A DNA stretch of 49,957 bases from Clostridia bacterium (GTDB lineage Bacteria > Bacillota > Clostridia > Saccharofermentanales > Saccharofermentanaceae), in the NCBI GenBank assembly GCA_024403775.1, contig JAKSRE010000018.1:1-49957 (forward strand), in the 5' to 3' direction. Positions 14,670 to 24,613 of this stretch are shown one piece after another. Position 1 is the first letter of the stretch, and the number at the start of each line of letters is the position of its first letter. The translations under genes and the position numbers were made by a program. Under the pieces are notes generated by a model, which saw nothing but the letters and a program-made list of their open reading frames with translations, had not been told where the DNA came from and did not search any database.

Positions 14670-14759
14670 AGCAGAGAATTATTATTACCACCACTAGAAG
14701 AACAAAAAAGAATTGTTAATAAGATTAAAGAAGTACTGTTTATTTTTGAGAATCTATAA
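14670..14759 (+). pseudogene. hsdS: Type I restriction specificity subunit (HsdS), C-terminal scar
   Basis: The 29 codons between two stops read SRELLLPPLEEQKRIVNKIK then EVLFIFENL. LPPLxEQKRIVxKIxELL is the near-diagnostic C-terminal conserved region of HsdS target-recognition subunits. Nothing upstream encodes the rest. It lies 11 bp before the ATG of the PIN-domain gene, so that gene may have replaced or been inserted into a type I restriction-modification locus. Confidence 0.7.
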
Positions 14760-14770
14760 AGAGGGATGTT

Positions 14771-16777
14771 ATGAGCAACAAAGTGTATATGAGTATGATA
14801 GCATTTATTGATAATGATGCTAGTTATACCAATGATAGATATCTATATGAATTTTGCAAAATCGCTTTGTATCAAAATGGATATAAAGGATTAACAATTG
14901 CACAATTAAAAGAATCAATTCAAAATTTAATTCCTTTTGAATATACAGAGGAAGATATAATTCGATCAATAAATGATTCAAAACGAAATGACATTGAACT
15001 TAATGGTGAGGAATATTTTCTTACTTCTTTAGGTGATGCTGATATTCAAAAAAGAGATAAGCAATTTGCGTTGAGAAAAATAGTCGATAATTATTGTGAC
15101 ATATATATGACTAATGAGAATTCATTGGATAGAAATCATTTGTGTGAATTAATTACTAGATTTATTTTTGAAAAATTTTGTGAGAGCATTGAACAAATTA
15201 CATCTATTATCGATAGTGGAATTACTTGTGAATTTGAATATTCTGATGACTATTCAGAAGATGAAAAAGAGTTTATAAATAATTTCTTGTTTTGGGATAA
15301 TTACGAAAAAAGCCAGATTGTATATCGTCTAGTGGTTAAATCTTATGACTTCTGCATGATTAATTGTCCTAAGGAAATTTCATTTGATTTTTCAGGTTTT
15401 AGATTTTATCTTGATGCGAATATCATTATGAGACTCTTGGGTATTAATAATAGTCAAAGACAGGCTGCAATGGAACAATTTATTTGCAAATGTAGATCAG
15501 TTGGCATAGAGTTAGTTGTTTCATGCTATACGAAAATAGAAATAGAAAAATCTATAAGAAGACAATTATACGAAATCGAAAGAACGATATTATCTTTAAA
15601 TAGAATACCAGCCCCTCAAACTGTTGAATTTGGAAATTATGATTATTTCAGCATTGATTTATATAGGCAATTTTATGAATATACAAAAACTAAGAATGAC
15701 AATAGTATAAATGGTTTTCAGAAGCATATTTTTAATAGATTAGAAGAATGTCTAAATGAATTTACGTATGAAGAGGAAATCTCTTTTGAAGCATTAAACC
15801 CAAATGAATTTAATAAATTAGCAGATTCTTTAAAGAAATGTAAAGATGATACTGTTGTAAAAACTGATATAAACAATGTTCTACTGTTAAAAAAGCGTCG
15901 TGATGATAATAAAGACGTGTATATGATTTCTGCTGATTCTAGATTAATAACTTGGTGTAAGAACATCTTTATAGGAAATAATTCTTTAGTCGAATATCCA
16001 AGTGTTTGGTTGTCTATTATCATGAGGTTTACTGGACGAGCTACAGAGGATGATTATTCGGCATTTTGTAAATTTATTAGATTGCCAATAAAAGCAATCG
16101 ATAAGGATATAAAGTTGAAGAGCCAATTAATTCAGGAAGTAGAAAAAATAAATGTTTCTAATGAAATGAAAGATAAAATCATCGAAGAATTAAATCGTGA
16201 TTTTGAATACTATTCTGAAATTACAAATCCGAATGAAGCAGCCCAAAAAGCATATGATGAAATTCTTTTGGCTAGAGAAAATACAATTCGAGAAGAAGAA
16301 AGAAATAGATATGAGAGTGAACGTAAAAATATATGTAATAAGCATGATACAGAGATTAAAAAAATAATTGATGAAAAAAAAGCGACTGAATCTAAATATA
16401 GTCAGAAACTTGACTCTAAAAATGCTGAACTTTTGGAAACACGTAAAAACACAGTAGAATCAAAGATTTCTGGTATAGTTGATAAAAAAATAAATAAAGC
16501 AATTGTTAAAAAAGATTATTTAACAGCAAATAGAAATCGGATAATTATTGGATTGGATATTCTATTTGTTATTGTTTGCCTTGTTATTATGGGAGTTAGA
16601 TATTGGGTTTTAGGTTCGCTAGGTAGTTTTGATGTTATTATTGGTCTAATTACCATTTTGATTGATTGTTTAATACCAACATCTGTTGATGCAATTATAG
16701 AGAAATATCAAGATGTAGAATCGTTGCGTAAAAAATATACTGATAAGGAGAAAAAAAGATACAAAGCGTTATTATAA
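14771..16777 (+). CDS. PIN-like nuclease domain protein with coiled coil and C-terminal membrane anchor
   Basis: 668 residues. A helical N-terminal region (1-200) may contain a winged helix (YEFCKIALYQNGYKGLTIAQ, then IIRSINDSKRNDIEL). Residues ~208-400 fit a PIN nuclease: FYLDANIIMRLLG (Asp215), a strand-helix VVSCYTKIEIEKS (Glu257), VVKTDINNVLLL (Asp366) and VYMISADSRLITW (Asp389), giving the acidic quartet. A charged coiled coil (~495-580) leads to two membrane helices (~590-609 and 620-636). ATG 14771 follows AGAGGG. The shape (nuclease tethered to the membrane) and the position beside an hsdS scar suggest RNA-cleaving abortive defence; this is inference. Confidence 0.68.
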   Translation: MSNKVYMSMIAFIDNDASYTNDRYLYEFCKIALYQNGYKGLTIAQLKESIQNLIPFEYTEEDIIRSINDSKRNDIELNGEEYFLTSLGDADIQKRDKQFALRKIVDNYCDIYMTNENSLDRNHLCELITRFIFEKFCESIEQITSIIDSGITCEFEYSDDYSEDEKEFINNFLFWDNYEKSQIVYRLVVKSYDFCMINCPKEISFDFSGFRFYLDANIIMRLLGINNSQRQAAMEQFICKCRSVGIELVVSCYTKIEIEKSIRRQLYEIERTILSLNRIPAPQTVEFGNYDYFSIDLYRQFYEYTKTKNDNSINGFQKHIFNRLEECLNEFTYEEEISFEALNPNEFNKLADSLKKCKDDTVVKTDINNVLLLKKRRDDNKDVYMISADSRLITWCKNIFIGNNSLVEYPSVWLSIIMRFTGRATEDDYSAFCKFIRLPIKAIDKDIKLKSQLIQEVEKINVSNEMKDKIIEELNRDFEYYSEITNPNEAAQKAYDEILLARENTIREEERNRYESERKNICNKHDTEIKKIIDEKKATESKYSQKLDSKNAELLETRKNTVESKISGIVDKKINKAIVKKDYLTANRNRIIIGLDILFVIVCLVIMGVRYWVLGSLGSFDVIIGLITILIDCLIPTSVDAIIEKYQDVESLRKKYTDKEKKRYKALL

Positions 16778-16827
16778 TTCAGTTAATGTCAAATGGAGTA
16801 GCTTTATCCCCTTTATATAAACAATAG

Positions 16828-18966
16828 TCAAATCTCCTCAAGCCCAAGACTCTTAAGATACTGATATGTACCTTCATAGAACTTCGGCAGTCTTGTACTG
16901 TCTTCCCAGAATCCACTTGTGGTTTTGTGAGGATTACCTTCAGGAATACAGATGACCATACCTGATCTGGCACGTGTAAGAAGAACACGATATGCATTGA
17001 GCATGTATTTTATTCTCTCCTGATTATTTTCAGTTGTAGCTTCTATTTCACGCCACTTTGTTTGACCATTAAATCTATAGAAATGCCAGCTACCATTCTC
17101 ATAGCGCATATCAGCATCCCAAAGTAGACAAGCATAGTCTAATTCGAGACCTTGTACTTGTATTTCTGTAGCAGCATCTTCTAGATAGTTAGAAGAACGA
17201 GTGTCAGATTTATCTTCGAGGAACCAATGAATTGCATTGGCATCATCAGATGGCAATACATGAATTCCAAGTGGCTTGTATCTAGCTGATTCCTTAGTAA
17301 TCAATACACCTGTTCTTTCTGTCCCTCTTACTTTGGAATGAAGCCATCTCTTAGCTTTTTCCATATCTCTTGTTAATACGATAGGGTATTTGTCTTTGAT
17401 ATCAGCATAAATAGATGCTGCATTATCGTTTACATCAAGCAAAGAATGAACAAATGCAGATAGTTTTTCTGCTCTATAGGATCTTAGAGAAACACCTAAA
17501 TGTAGGTCTACTGAGTATGTAACATTGTTATTTTTCTTTAAAAGCTCGTTGACTTTGCCTTCGGCATACTCAGCTTCTGTTAGTTTTGGTGAAATATATA
17601 CTTTCCAATGTGTAAATGTCTCATTAAGCGATTCTATCCATTCTGATATTCCAGCTTCACCAGTGTTAATCTCCTGACCACCACCAACAAGGCATACAAT
17701 GGTTGCCCAATCTTCTCTTTGATCAAGTGACCAAATTAAAAATGAAGCTTCTGACATAGGGAAATTAGGAACTTTCAATTTATTACCATAGGTTCCACCA
17801 CGTTTTAAATAATCCGCTAATCGCTTATGTGTCCATGAGCGTTGTGCTTCGTCAAAAATTGCTACATGTTCTACTTCTCCATAACCTGCAGCTTGAATTT
17901 TTATTGCTTTTTCAGGATCAATCTCGAGGACTCCATTTTCTACGGGATTTTTAATCTTGGCCAGCATGTTATCTCTATATCTATGAATAATCTGAATAAA
18001 TTTGCTTACTTCACGTCGAGAATCAGTTATTTTTTTTGACTCGCCCCGTGCCTTGCATTTCTCGAAGTTGTCTTTGGCAAGAGCTTCATTTAATACAGCA
18101 ACAAGAGGACCATTTCCTGAAAGGTATACAGCACCTTCATCAAGAGATGGTTCATCACTATCCTGGTATGTTTGTTTTACTGCAACATCTAATCCAACTA
18201 ATGTTTTTCCTGCACCAGGAACACCAGTTACAAAGCAGATGCTCTTCTCTCCGTTAGTTTTACTTTTCTTAATTACGTCTAAAATATATGAAATAGTTTT
18301 GTCGGTTGTAGCTTCGTCAGCTTCATGTCTGGTGATATCTTCTACAGAATGACTCTCATATAAAGTTCTTGCTGCTTCAATGATTGTCGGAGTTGGTGCA
18401 TACGGACTAATAATCCAATTTTTATCGATAGCAGGTTCATTTGGAAAAGAATTAATAACCAAAGAAATCAAATCTGCTAGTTCAGCCTCACCAGATACTA
18501 ATGGGTTAATAATTCTATCGTCATAAAGTGATTCTTGTATTTTTGTAGAACATCCTTTGTAGCGAGTTGCAATTAGAATTGGAGCAATAATGCAATCGCA
18601 GCTTAACTTATGGAAGTTTTTAAGATCAAGCGCATAATCTAACACCTGATCAATATCGTTCTCTATGATTCTTGTTTCGCCAACTTTAAATTCAAGGCAG
18701 AATACGATTCCATTAAGCAATAAAACTACATCTATTCGCTTTCCTAATCTTGGGATATCGTATTCAAAAATGACATGACCATCTGAGACTTCATATGGAA
18801 GAAGAACTGACTGCATTATTTCTATTTCTTTTAGCCATGCATCTCTAGTAGTTGTAAGTGCATCGCCGTGATATTCTTCGCACAATAAGCCAAAGATAGT
18901 TTCTTTATCCTTGTGTACAAAAGTTGATATATCACAATCGAGCAAACAACGTGGATTCTTCTTCAT
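16828..18966 (-). CDS. Nuclease-fused DUF2075 P-loop helicase/ATPase
   Basis: 712 residues. Residues ~60-100 carry a PD-(D/E)xK nuclease core: RIDVVLLLNGIVFCLEFKVG with Asp79, Glu92 and Lys94. Walker A GVPGAGKT lies at 248-255 (ICFVTGVPGAGKTLVGLDVA), Walker B VAIFDEAQR at 368-376, and the C-terminal half has SF1-like motifs (IVLTRDMEKAKRW; VQGLELDYACLLWDAD; MLNAYRVLLTRARSGMVI), as in the DUF2075/UvrD-C family. Start ATG 18966 follows GAGGG; the TTG nine bases upstream has no site. The family recurs in accessory regions and is thought to act on nucleic acids. It converges with the PIN gene. Confidence 0.85.
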   Translation of the reverse strand: MKKNPRCLLDCDISTFVHKDKETIFGLLCEEYHGDALTTTRDAWLKEIEIMQSVLLPYEVSDGHVIFEYDIPRLGKRIDVVLLLNGIVFCLEFKVGETRIIENDIDQVLDYALDLKNFHKLSCDCIIAPILIATRYKGCSTKIQESLYDDRIINPLVSGEAELADLISLVINSFPNEPAIDKNWIISPYAPTPTIIEAARTLYESHSVEDITRHEADEATTDKTISYILDVIKKSKTNGEKSICFVTGVPGAGKTLVGLDVAVKQTYQDSDEPSLDEGAVYLSGNGPLVAVLNEALAKDNFEKCKARGESKKITDSRREVSKFIQIIHRYRDNMLAKIKNPVENGVLEIDPEKAIKIQAAGYGEVEHVAIFDEAQRSWTHKRLADYLKRGGTYGNKLKVPNFPMSEASFLIWSLDQREDWATIVCLVGGGQEINTGEAGISEWIESLNETFTHWKVYISPKLTEAEYAEGKVNELLKKNNNVTYSVDLHLGVSLRSYRAEKLSAFVHSLLDVNDNAASIYADIKDKYPIVLTRDMEKAKRWLHSKVRGTERTGVLITKESARYKPLGIHVLPSDDANAIHWFLEDKSDTRSSNYLEDAATEIQVQGLELDYACLLWDADMRYENGSWHFYRFNGQTKWREIEATTENNQERIKYMLNAYRVLLTRARSGMVICIPEGNPHKTTSGFWEDSTRLPKFYEGTYQYLKSLGLEEI

Positions 18967-19239
18967 AAACTGCAACCCTCAAAAGAAATCATTTGTTTGA
19001 TTTTATCATTTTTATTTACTAAAATCTTTAGTGTAAATGACTTAGTTTCCCACAATGCTTCCATATGCTTTTTGCTCTTACGATCGCTGTTGTATTGCTA
19101 TGAGAGCAACCTCTTCAGAAGATACACCTTAATGGTAAAAGTCTGGTGAATATGGAAGACTAAAACAATTCGAATATGAATCTAAATTATGGGTGGAACT
19201 AGTAATTTTATTGCATCAACAACATCTCCAATGCATTAT
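18967..19239 (+). promoter_or_regulatory. Divergent promoter region upstream of the AlbA/Schlafen gene
   Basis: A 334-bp gap separates the divergent helicase and AlbA-type genes. A good plus-strand promoter is TTGCAT (19211-19216), 17 bp, CATTAT (19234-19239), placed immediately before the first iteron. Nothing else recognisable was seen. Confidence 0.45.
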
Positions 19240-19279
19240 GAGCGTTAACTTTATTGTTTTTAACGCTCGCGAGTGTTAA
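19240..19279. repeat. 9-bp iterons upstream of the AlbA/Schlafen gene (three)
   Basis: GAGCGTTAA (19240-19248), TTAACGCTC (19260-19268) and GAGTGTTAA (19271-19279) alternate in orientation just after the -10 and before the ribosome site. The same word is found six times after the gene at 20951-21059. This is the placement of a repressor operator. Confidence 0.78.
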
Positions 19280-19300
19280 AATGCATTAGGAGGTATTGTT

Positions 19301-20947
19301 ATGCTACCTAAAAAAGAATCATTAACTGTTGAATTTAAGAGCGATAAGAATAAATTATCTGATTCAGATATTTTTGATGCAGTAGTGGCATTTGCTAATA
19401 CTGAAGGCGGAGATTTGTATTTAGGAATTGAAGATTCTGGTGAAGTAACAGGTGTGCATAAAGCACATAAAGATCCAACAACTCTTGCTGCGTATATTGC
19501 TAACAATACTTTGCCACCAGTATCAATTCGTGCAGAAATAATTGAAGATGTTCACCCTGTATTAAAAATCTCTGTGCCAAAGTCATATAGTGGCATTGTT
19601 GCTACAATGGCAGGAAAAGTTCAACGTCGTCAGATTAAGGCTGATGGAACTCCTGAAAATGTTGCTATGTACCCAGTTGAATATGCTACAAGACTTTCAG
19701 ATTTACGAATGCTGGATTATTCTGCAATGCCAGTTATGGAAAGTTCAATAAGTGATTTCGATTTGGTTGAAATCGAACATTTAAGAAATGTAATTTTAGC
19801 ATACAACGGCGAAAAATCACTTCTTGATCTGCCTAACGAGGACTTGTTTAAAGCGTTAGGATTTGTCAGAGATTTTAATGGTCAACTTATACCAACTATT
19901 ACAGGTCTTTTATTGATAGGAAAGGTCAATTCAATTAAACGTCATATTCCTACTCACAGTTCTTCTTTCCAGGTATTGGTTGGAACAGATGTAAAGGTAA
20001 ATGATGATATTTGTATGCCTTTGTTATCTACAATTGAAAAGATTAATAACTACATGGAAGCATGGAATCCTGAAAATGAAATTGAGATGGGTTTATTTAG
20101 GGTTTCTGTACCTGATTTTAATAAAAGAGCGTTTCGTGAAGCTTTGATTAATGCGTATAGCCACAGAGATTATTCAAAGATGGGACGTGTGCGCGTTGCT
20201 ATCAGCGATGAAGGTCTCACCATTGCAAATCCAGGTGGTTTTGTGGAAGGAGTTTCTATTAAAACATTATTGACAGCTGAACCACACGGTAGAAATCCAC
20301 AATTAGCTGATGCATTAAAGCGTATTGGATTAGCAGAGAAAACTGGTCGAGGTATTGATCGTATCTTCGAGGGATCATTGGTATACGGAAATCCTCTCCC
20401 TGACTATAGCAATTCGAATTCTGTTACCGTTTCTTTGTTTATTCCTAGAAGTAAACCAGATTCGCAGATTGCTAAGCTTGTATCGGATGAACAAATACGA
20501 CTTGGCCGACCTTTGTCTTTAAATTCGCTTATGGTTCTAAATATGTTGAAAGATATGCCTCGTTCAAAGGTAAGTGAATTAGCTGAAGCTGCAAATCTAT
20601 CAGAAATTGCAACAAAAGCTATTTTGGATACATCAATAGAATGTGGAATCGTTGATATTTATGGTAGTGGACGCAATAGAACATATATCCTTTCACCTAA
20701 GGTATACAGTACTAAGTCAAAGAAAATAGGATACGTTCGTCAAGTGGATATTGATGAAACACGTTACCCAGAATTAATTATTAATATGGCGAAGGCTAAC
20801 GATTTTATATCTAGAGCAGATGTAGTTCAGTTATTACATGTTGATGATAATAAAGCATATAGGCTGTTAAAGTCTCTTGCAGAACAAAATATACTTGAGC
20901 CAGTAAATAAAGGTCGTTATGCCAAATATCGTTATCGTGAAAATTAA
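19301..20947 (+). CDS. Schlafen/AlbA_2-type ATP-binding regulator
   Basis: 548 residues. Residues 1-130 are an AlbA_2 (Schlafen-like) domain: ESLTVEFKSDKN, then the FANTEGGDLYLGIED strand-turn typical of the family. Residues ~230-390 hold a HATPase_c_4-type domain (INAYSHRDYSKMG, EGLTIANPGGF, GRGIDRIFEG). The C-terminus has two winged helices (SKVSELAEAANLSEIATKAI and ISRADVVQLLHVDDNKAYRL). Proteins of this layout are annotated as transcriptional regulators. AGGAGG lies 8 nt before ATG 19301. Nine 9-bp iterons flank the gene, most simply its own binding sites; they could also control the STAND gene downstream. Confidence 0.87.
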   Translation: MLPKKESLTVEFKSDKNKLSDSDIFDAVVAFANTEGGDLYLGIEDSGEVTGVHKAHKDPTTLAAYIANNTLPPVSIRAEIIEDVHPVLKISVPKSYSGIVATMAGKVQRRQIKADGTPENVAMYPVEYATRLSDLRMLDYSAMPVMESSISDFDLVEIEHLRNVILAYNGEKSLLDLPNEDLFKALGFVRDFNGQLIPTITGLLLIGKVNSIKRHIPTHSSSFQVLVGTDVKVNDDICMPLLSTIEKINNYMEAWNPENEIEMGLFRVSVPDFNKRAFREALINAYSHRDYSKMGRVRVAISDEGLTIANPGGFVEGVSIKTLLTAEPHGRNPQLADALKRIGLAEKTGRGIDRIFEGSLVYGNPLPDYSNSNSVTVSLFIPRSKPDSQIAKLVSDEQIRLGRPLSLNSLMVLNMLKDMPRSKVSELAEAANLSEIATKAILDTSIECGIVDIYGSGRNRTYILSPKVYSTKSKKIGYVRQVDIDETRYPELIINMAKANDFISRADVVQLLHVDDNKAYRLLKSLAEQNILEPVNKGRYAKYRYREN

Positions 20948-20950
20948 TAT

Positions 20951-21059
20951 TCTAACGCTCATTTTAACACTCAATTAACACTCGAACAAAGACGGGATTT
21001 ATCGGCTTTTAAGTGGATTTATTGGATTTTAACGCTCACTTAACGCTCAAATAACACTT
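20951..21059. repeat. 9-bp iterons downstream of the AlbA/Schlafen gene (six)
   Basis: CTAACGCTC 20951, TTAACACTC 20963 and 20974, TTAACGCTC 21029 and 21040, ATAACACTT 21051, all in one orientation. Spacing of 11-12 bp within the two clusters is about one helical turn. The 46-bp gap between clusters is plain sequence. The 180 bp from 21060 to the STAND start show no other signal. Confidence 0.78.
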
Positions 21060-21245
21060 GTAATATCGATAAAGAAACCAGACTACTTAATAATTGACTG
21101 ATACTACTGTGAAAGGAATATAGGCTGATAAGCTAAAGCAAACCTTATTAGAAACAACAGAGAATTGCTACTAAGATTGATGAATTATAATCTATAGTAA
21201 ATAAGTTTTGTAGATATTAATCATTTGTATACTTAGGTGAAATGT

Positions 21246-24200
21246 ATGGACTATCAAACATTAAATGAGATACAGAAAAAGAATATGAATTGTATTTGTA
21301 TTAATGATTATTGTTTTGATTGGGAAAACCCAGAGTTTATTGATATTTTATTAGGTAAACTGCCTACTATAAACGGTTTCTACTATTCAGATCATAATAT
21401 TTCTGAAGATGTTTTTGCTTTAGAAAGATTACTGAAATCGTATGTAGCATTCAGTACGGATAAAAATATATTTCTCGAAAGAATTAAAGAACAGATTTCT
21501 AATATAAAAACGAAGAATGATAGATGGCATGGTGTGTATTTATCAGAAATTGAAATGTGTTTGGATATACACAAATTCTGTTTGATATCTGGTGAAGGCG
21601 GAATAGGAAAGAGTTATTTAGTAAAGTGTTTCGAACAGAAATTAGAGGATTTGGCCATTCCTCATTTGTGTGTTTACGGAAAATTTGAAAAGGATATTGG
21701 TAATATAGATTTTATTGAAATTCAGTCTGTTAAAAATGGTTTTGTTTTTGTTGTTGACGCCGTAAATGAAATGACATTAAATGGACAACAAAAACTACTA
21801 GAACAATTGAAAATCCTTAAGGATAATCAGTCGATACGAATAGTTATTACATATCGTAATGGTTCATTAACGAATGAAACTTTGAAATCTTTCAGAGATT
21901 TGGCTACATATGAGTACCCTTTTTCTGGAGTTTCTTTTGAATCCGCAATGGATGCAATACTAAAAAAATCTATACCTGATGTCTATAAATTTGAAGATAT
22001 TTTGTATTCTAATAATGCATTATTTCTTAATATGCTAGGTAACGTTTTAGCTAATGGAAAAATAGTTGATGAAACAATAAATAGCGTTGCATCTGTTACA
22101 TATATTTTAGAGCGATACATAAAAGTAATAGTGGAAAAAACTTTTAAGAAACATATGAATTGTAATGTCGCTGATATTTGGAGAGATACAAAAAGGATTG
22201 CTCAGTGGATGTATACAAATAATACCTTTTCTATTAATGAAGCGGATTTATTAGCTATTACTTCTACAGGTGATGAATACATTAATATAATGATACAGGT
22301 TGGCATTTTGGGAAGTATTAATGTAGAACGAACTATTATCTATTACTTTCTAGTGGATTCTATGTCTGATTATTTAATTGCTCGCTCTTTGTTTGATGAT
22401 ATTAAGAATAAGTCATTTGATGAACAGGTATCTACAATAAAAGACAAAACAAATGGATTTCATTCTTTTTCTGAAGCAGTAATAATAGCTTTATTTGATA
22501 ACTTATCTCCTAATTACGCATATATAAAAGATATGCTAGAGGCAACTGATATGCTATCAGAATTTACATATGACATAATAGTAAAAATCAGATTTAATAG
22601 AAATAATATAGAATCTTTTTTAAAAATATTTAAGCCTTCCAATCCAGAAAAATTACTATTAAGCGTGGGGGGATACACTGATAAACCTTTTAATTGCGAA
22701 AACTATTTGAAATCATACTATTCACAAAGTATGGAGAAAGCTGTCATTCTGTCCAGAACGCTGGAATTTGATTATGCAAATGATTCTTTGCTAAAGCGAT
22801 TAAAAAATATGATTTATTTTATTGTGTCAAACGAGCGAAATGATAGGCGTGATACAGAAGCTTATTACTTTGCTTTGTTGTGTTCTGCTTCTTCTAATAA
22901 TGGTGTGCGAACTCTGTCTGAAAAATTATTATATGAGGTAGTTAATAACAATGAAAAGTATATCTCAAATCTAGTGTCTGATTATTTTGATTTCGAGGAT
23001 TATTATATCAAAGAGACTATTATTCATGTTCTTTCAATGACTAAAAAAAATAATAGAGACGTTATATCATTTTTTGAAAAAATTATTCAAAATTCCGAAT
23101 TGTTAGGTGCAAAATCAATAAGACGCACAGCTACATATTTAGGTAATCCCTATGGATATATTGAATGGACTGTACCTAACCTGTATAAATACTGTGATGA
23201 TGCTTCTATTTCTAACTATATGGATAGAATTATAATGACAGTAGACTCAATGAACAAAGACTTTCTTCCATTTAGATATTTTGGTAAAGATAATATTAAT
23301 ATGAATACCAAATTTATTTCTACTGAAAAAAACGTTATAAAAAAAATCAATACTGTGTTAGCGGATAAGTATTCATGTGTTAAGAATGGTGTGTGCAATG
23401 GGTGGATTACATTTGATGAAAAAATAGGAGAGGATATTCCGGAGATTGCAAATGTTTCTGTTCTAGATACCAATTCGTTCTTTGAATCTTATGAAAAAAT
23501 AATTAAAAAGGTATTTTCTGAATATTGCATTACTGAATCTGAATTTGGAAATAGAATGACTGAAAGACATTTTTTTAATTCATTATTCCTTAAATGTATT
23601 GATATAGCTACTGATATATACTATGGAAGTTTAATGTGCAATTATTATACTGATTCTTTTGCAACATTTAATAATTACCAGGAAAGCATAGGATATGAAG
23701 TGTATGATCCTTTGAAATATGGTGAACAAATAAACTTGGCGTCTCCGGTTCCGATTTTTCACAGTCAGATTGAAATGCTTGAAACAGGAGTTATTGAAAA
23801 TATACAAGTACCAGGATGCAAGGATTTGGATTGGGTTAAAGATAGTGAATTATCTCAACATAATATACTTAGTATGTTAAAAAGTGTTGAAGTAAATAAT
23901 ACGACATGGGTTCTTTTGGCAGGTAGAATTTCACTTCACAAAAGTAATGAATATAAAGCAATTTGGAAAGATGACTACGAGATATGGTGTTGTACAGATA
24001 TGAATAAAACAATTCAACCAGATGGAAATGCTCGTTACTTGACAATCGAACTAAATGATTACTATGGTAGAATTAATGATTATGCTGATGAAAGCACAAA
24101 TCCTTCCCTATGTACTCGTGTAAGACCGATTTCACCATCTGTTGAATTAATAGAAGATACTTCATTGGTTTTACCACCTTCGACTATCATTAGTTTTTTT

Positions 24201-24602
24201 GATTTAAGATTTAAGACTACAGATTCTTCTTGGCATCTGCCTACTGGAGAGACTGTGGTTGTATGTAACAATAAAAAAAATTCATATTACGAAGATCCAA
24301 TTGGAAGTACAGTTTTCATAAAAAAGGAATATTTAGAGCAGTATTTGAAGACAAATTCTCTTAAGTATTTTGCATTTTCTGAACGTTTAATACAAGAAAC
24401 TGGCTATGTTGATGAAACCTCTTTACATTATGAGATTTGTGAAGGCAAGATAATTAAGATTGTTAAAAATTCTGATTTTGAGAAAAGTAAATGCCAAATT
24501 CCTCAAAAATGTAAATCTTGTAGTATTAATGAGAAAAGAAATATGAATATTTCATCAGCTATATTACAAGGATTGATAAATCAGTTTGAAATGAATGATT
24601 GA
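21246..24602 (+). CDS. STAND-type NTPase, candidate antiphage sensor
   Basis: 1118 residues. After an N-terminal region of about 100 residues (no clear effector recognised) comes a P-loop module: Walker A GEGGIGKS at 116-123 (FCLISGEGGIGKSYLVKCF), Walker B FVFVVDAVNEM at 166-176, sensor-like IRIVITYRNGS, then a helical winged-helix segment. Residues ~300-750 are long helical repeats, and the rest is mixed with a late Cys cluster (CQIPQKCKSC). Size and order fit NACHT/STAND proteins such as the Avs group, in which the C-terminal part recognises a phage protein. The start is ATG 21246 (AGGTGA 5 nt upstream). It is operonic with the DUF4238 gene 11 nt downstream. Confidence 0.8.
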   Translation: MDYQTLNEIQKKNMNCICINDYCFDWENPEFIDILLGKLPTINGFYYSDHNISEDVFALERLLKSYVAFSTDKNIFLERIKEQISNIKTKNDRWHGVYLSEIEMCLDIHKFCLISGEGGIGKSYLVKCFEQKLEDLAIPHLCVYGKFEKDIGNIDFIEIQSVKNGFVFVVDAVNEMTLNGQQKLLEQLKILKDNQSIRIVITYRNGSLTNETLKSFRDLATYEYPFSGVSFESAMDAILKKSIPDVYKFEDILYSNNALFLNMLGNVLANGKIVDETINSVASVTYILERYIKVIVEKTFKKHMNCNVADIWRDTKRIAQWMYTNNTFSINEADLLAITSTGDEYINIMIQVGILGSINVERTIIYYFLVDSMSDYLIARSLFDDIKNKSFDEQVSTIKDKTNGFHSFSEAVIIALFDNLSPNYAYIKDMLEATDMLSEFTYDIIVKIRFNRNNIESFLKIFKPSNPEKLLLSVGGYTDKPFNCENYLKSYYSQSMEKAVILSRTLEFDYANDSLLKRLKNMIYFIVSNERNDRRDTEAYYFALLCSASSNNGVRTLSEKLLYEVVNNNEKYISNLVSDYFDFEDYYIKETIIHVLSMTKKNNRDVISFFEKIIQNSELLGAKSIRRTATYLGNPYGYIEWTVPNLYKYCDDASISNYMDRIIMTVDSMNKDFLPFRYFGKDNINMNTKFISTEKNVIKKINTVLADKYSCVKNGVCNGWITFDEKIGEDIPEIANVSVLDTNSFFESYEKIIKKVFSEYCITESEFGNRMTERHFFNSLFLKCIDIATDIYYGSLMCNYYTDSFATFNNYQESIGYEVYDPLKYGEQINLASPVPIFHSQIEMLETGVIENIQVPGCKDLDWVKDSELSQHNILSMLKSVEVNNTTWVLLAGRISLHKSNEYKAIWKDDYEIWCCTDMNKTIQPDGNARYLTIELNDYYGRINDYADESTNPSLCTRVRPISPSVELIEDTSLVLPPSTIISFFDLRFKTTDSSWHLPTGETVVVCNNKKNSYYEDPIGSTVFIKKEYLEQYLKTNSLKYFAFSERLIQETGYVDETSLHYEICEGKIIKIVKNSDFEKSKCQIPQKCKSCSINEKRNMNISSAILQGLINQFEMND

Positions 24603-24613
24603 TAAGGATATTT

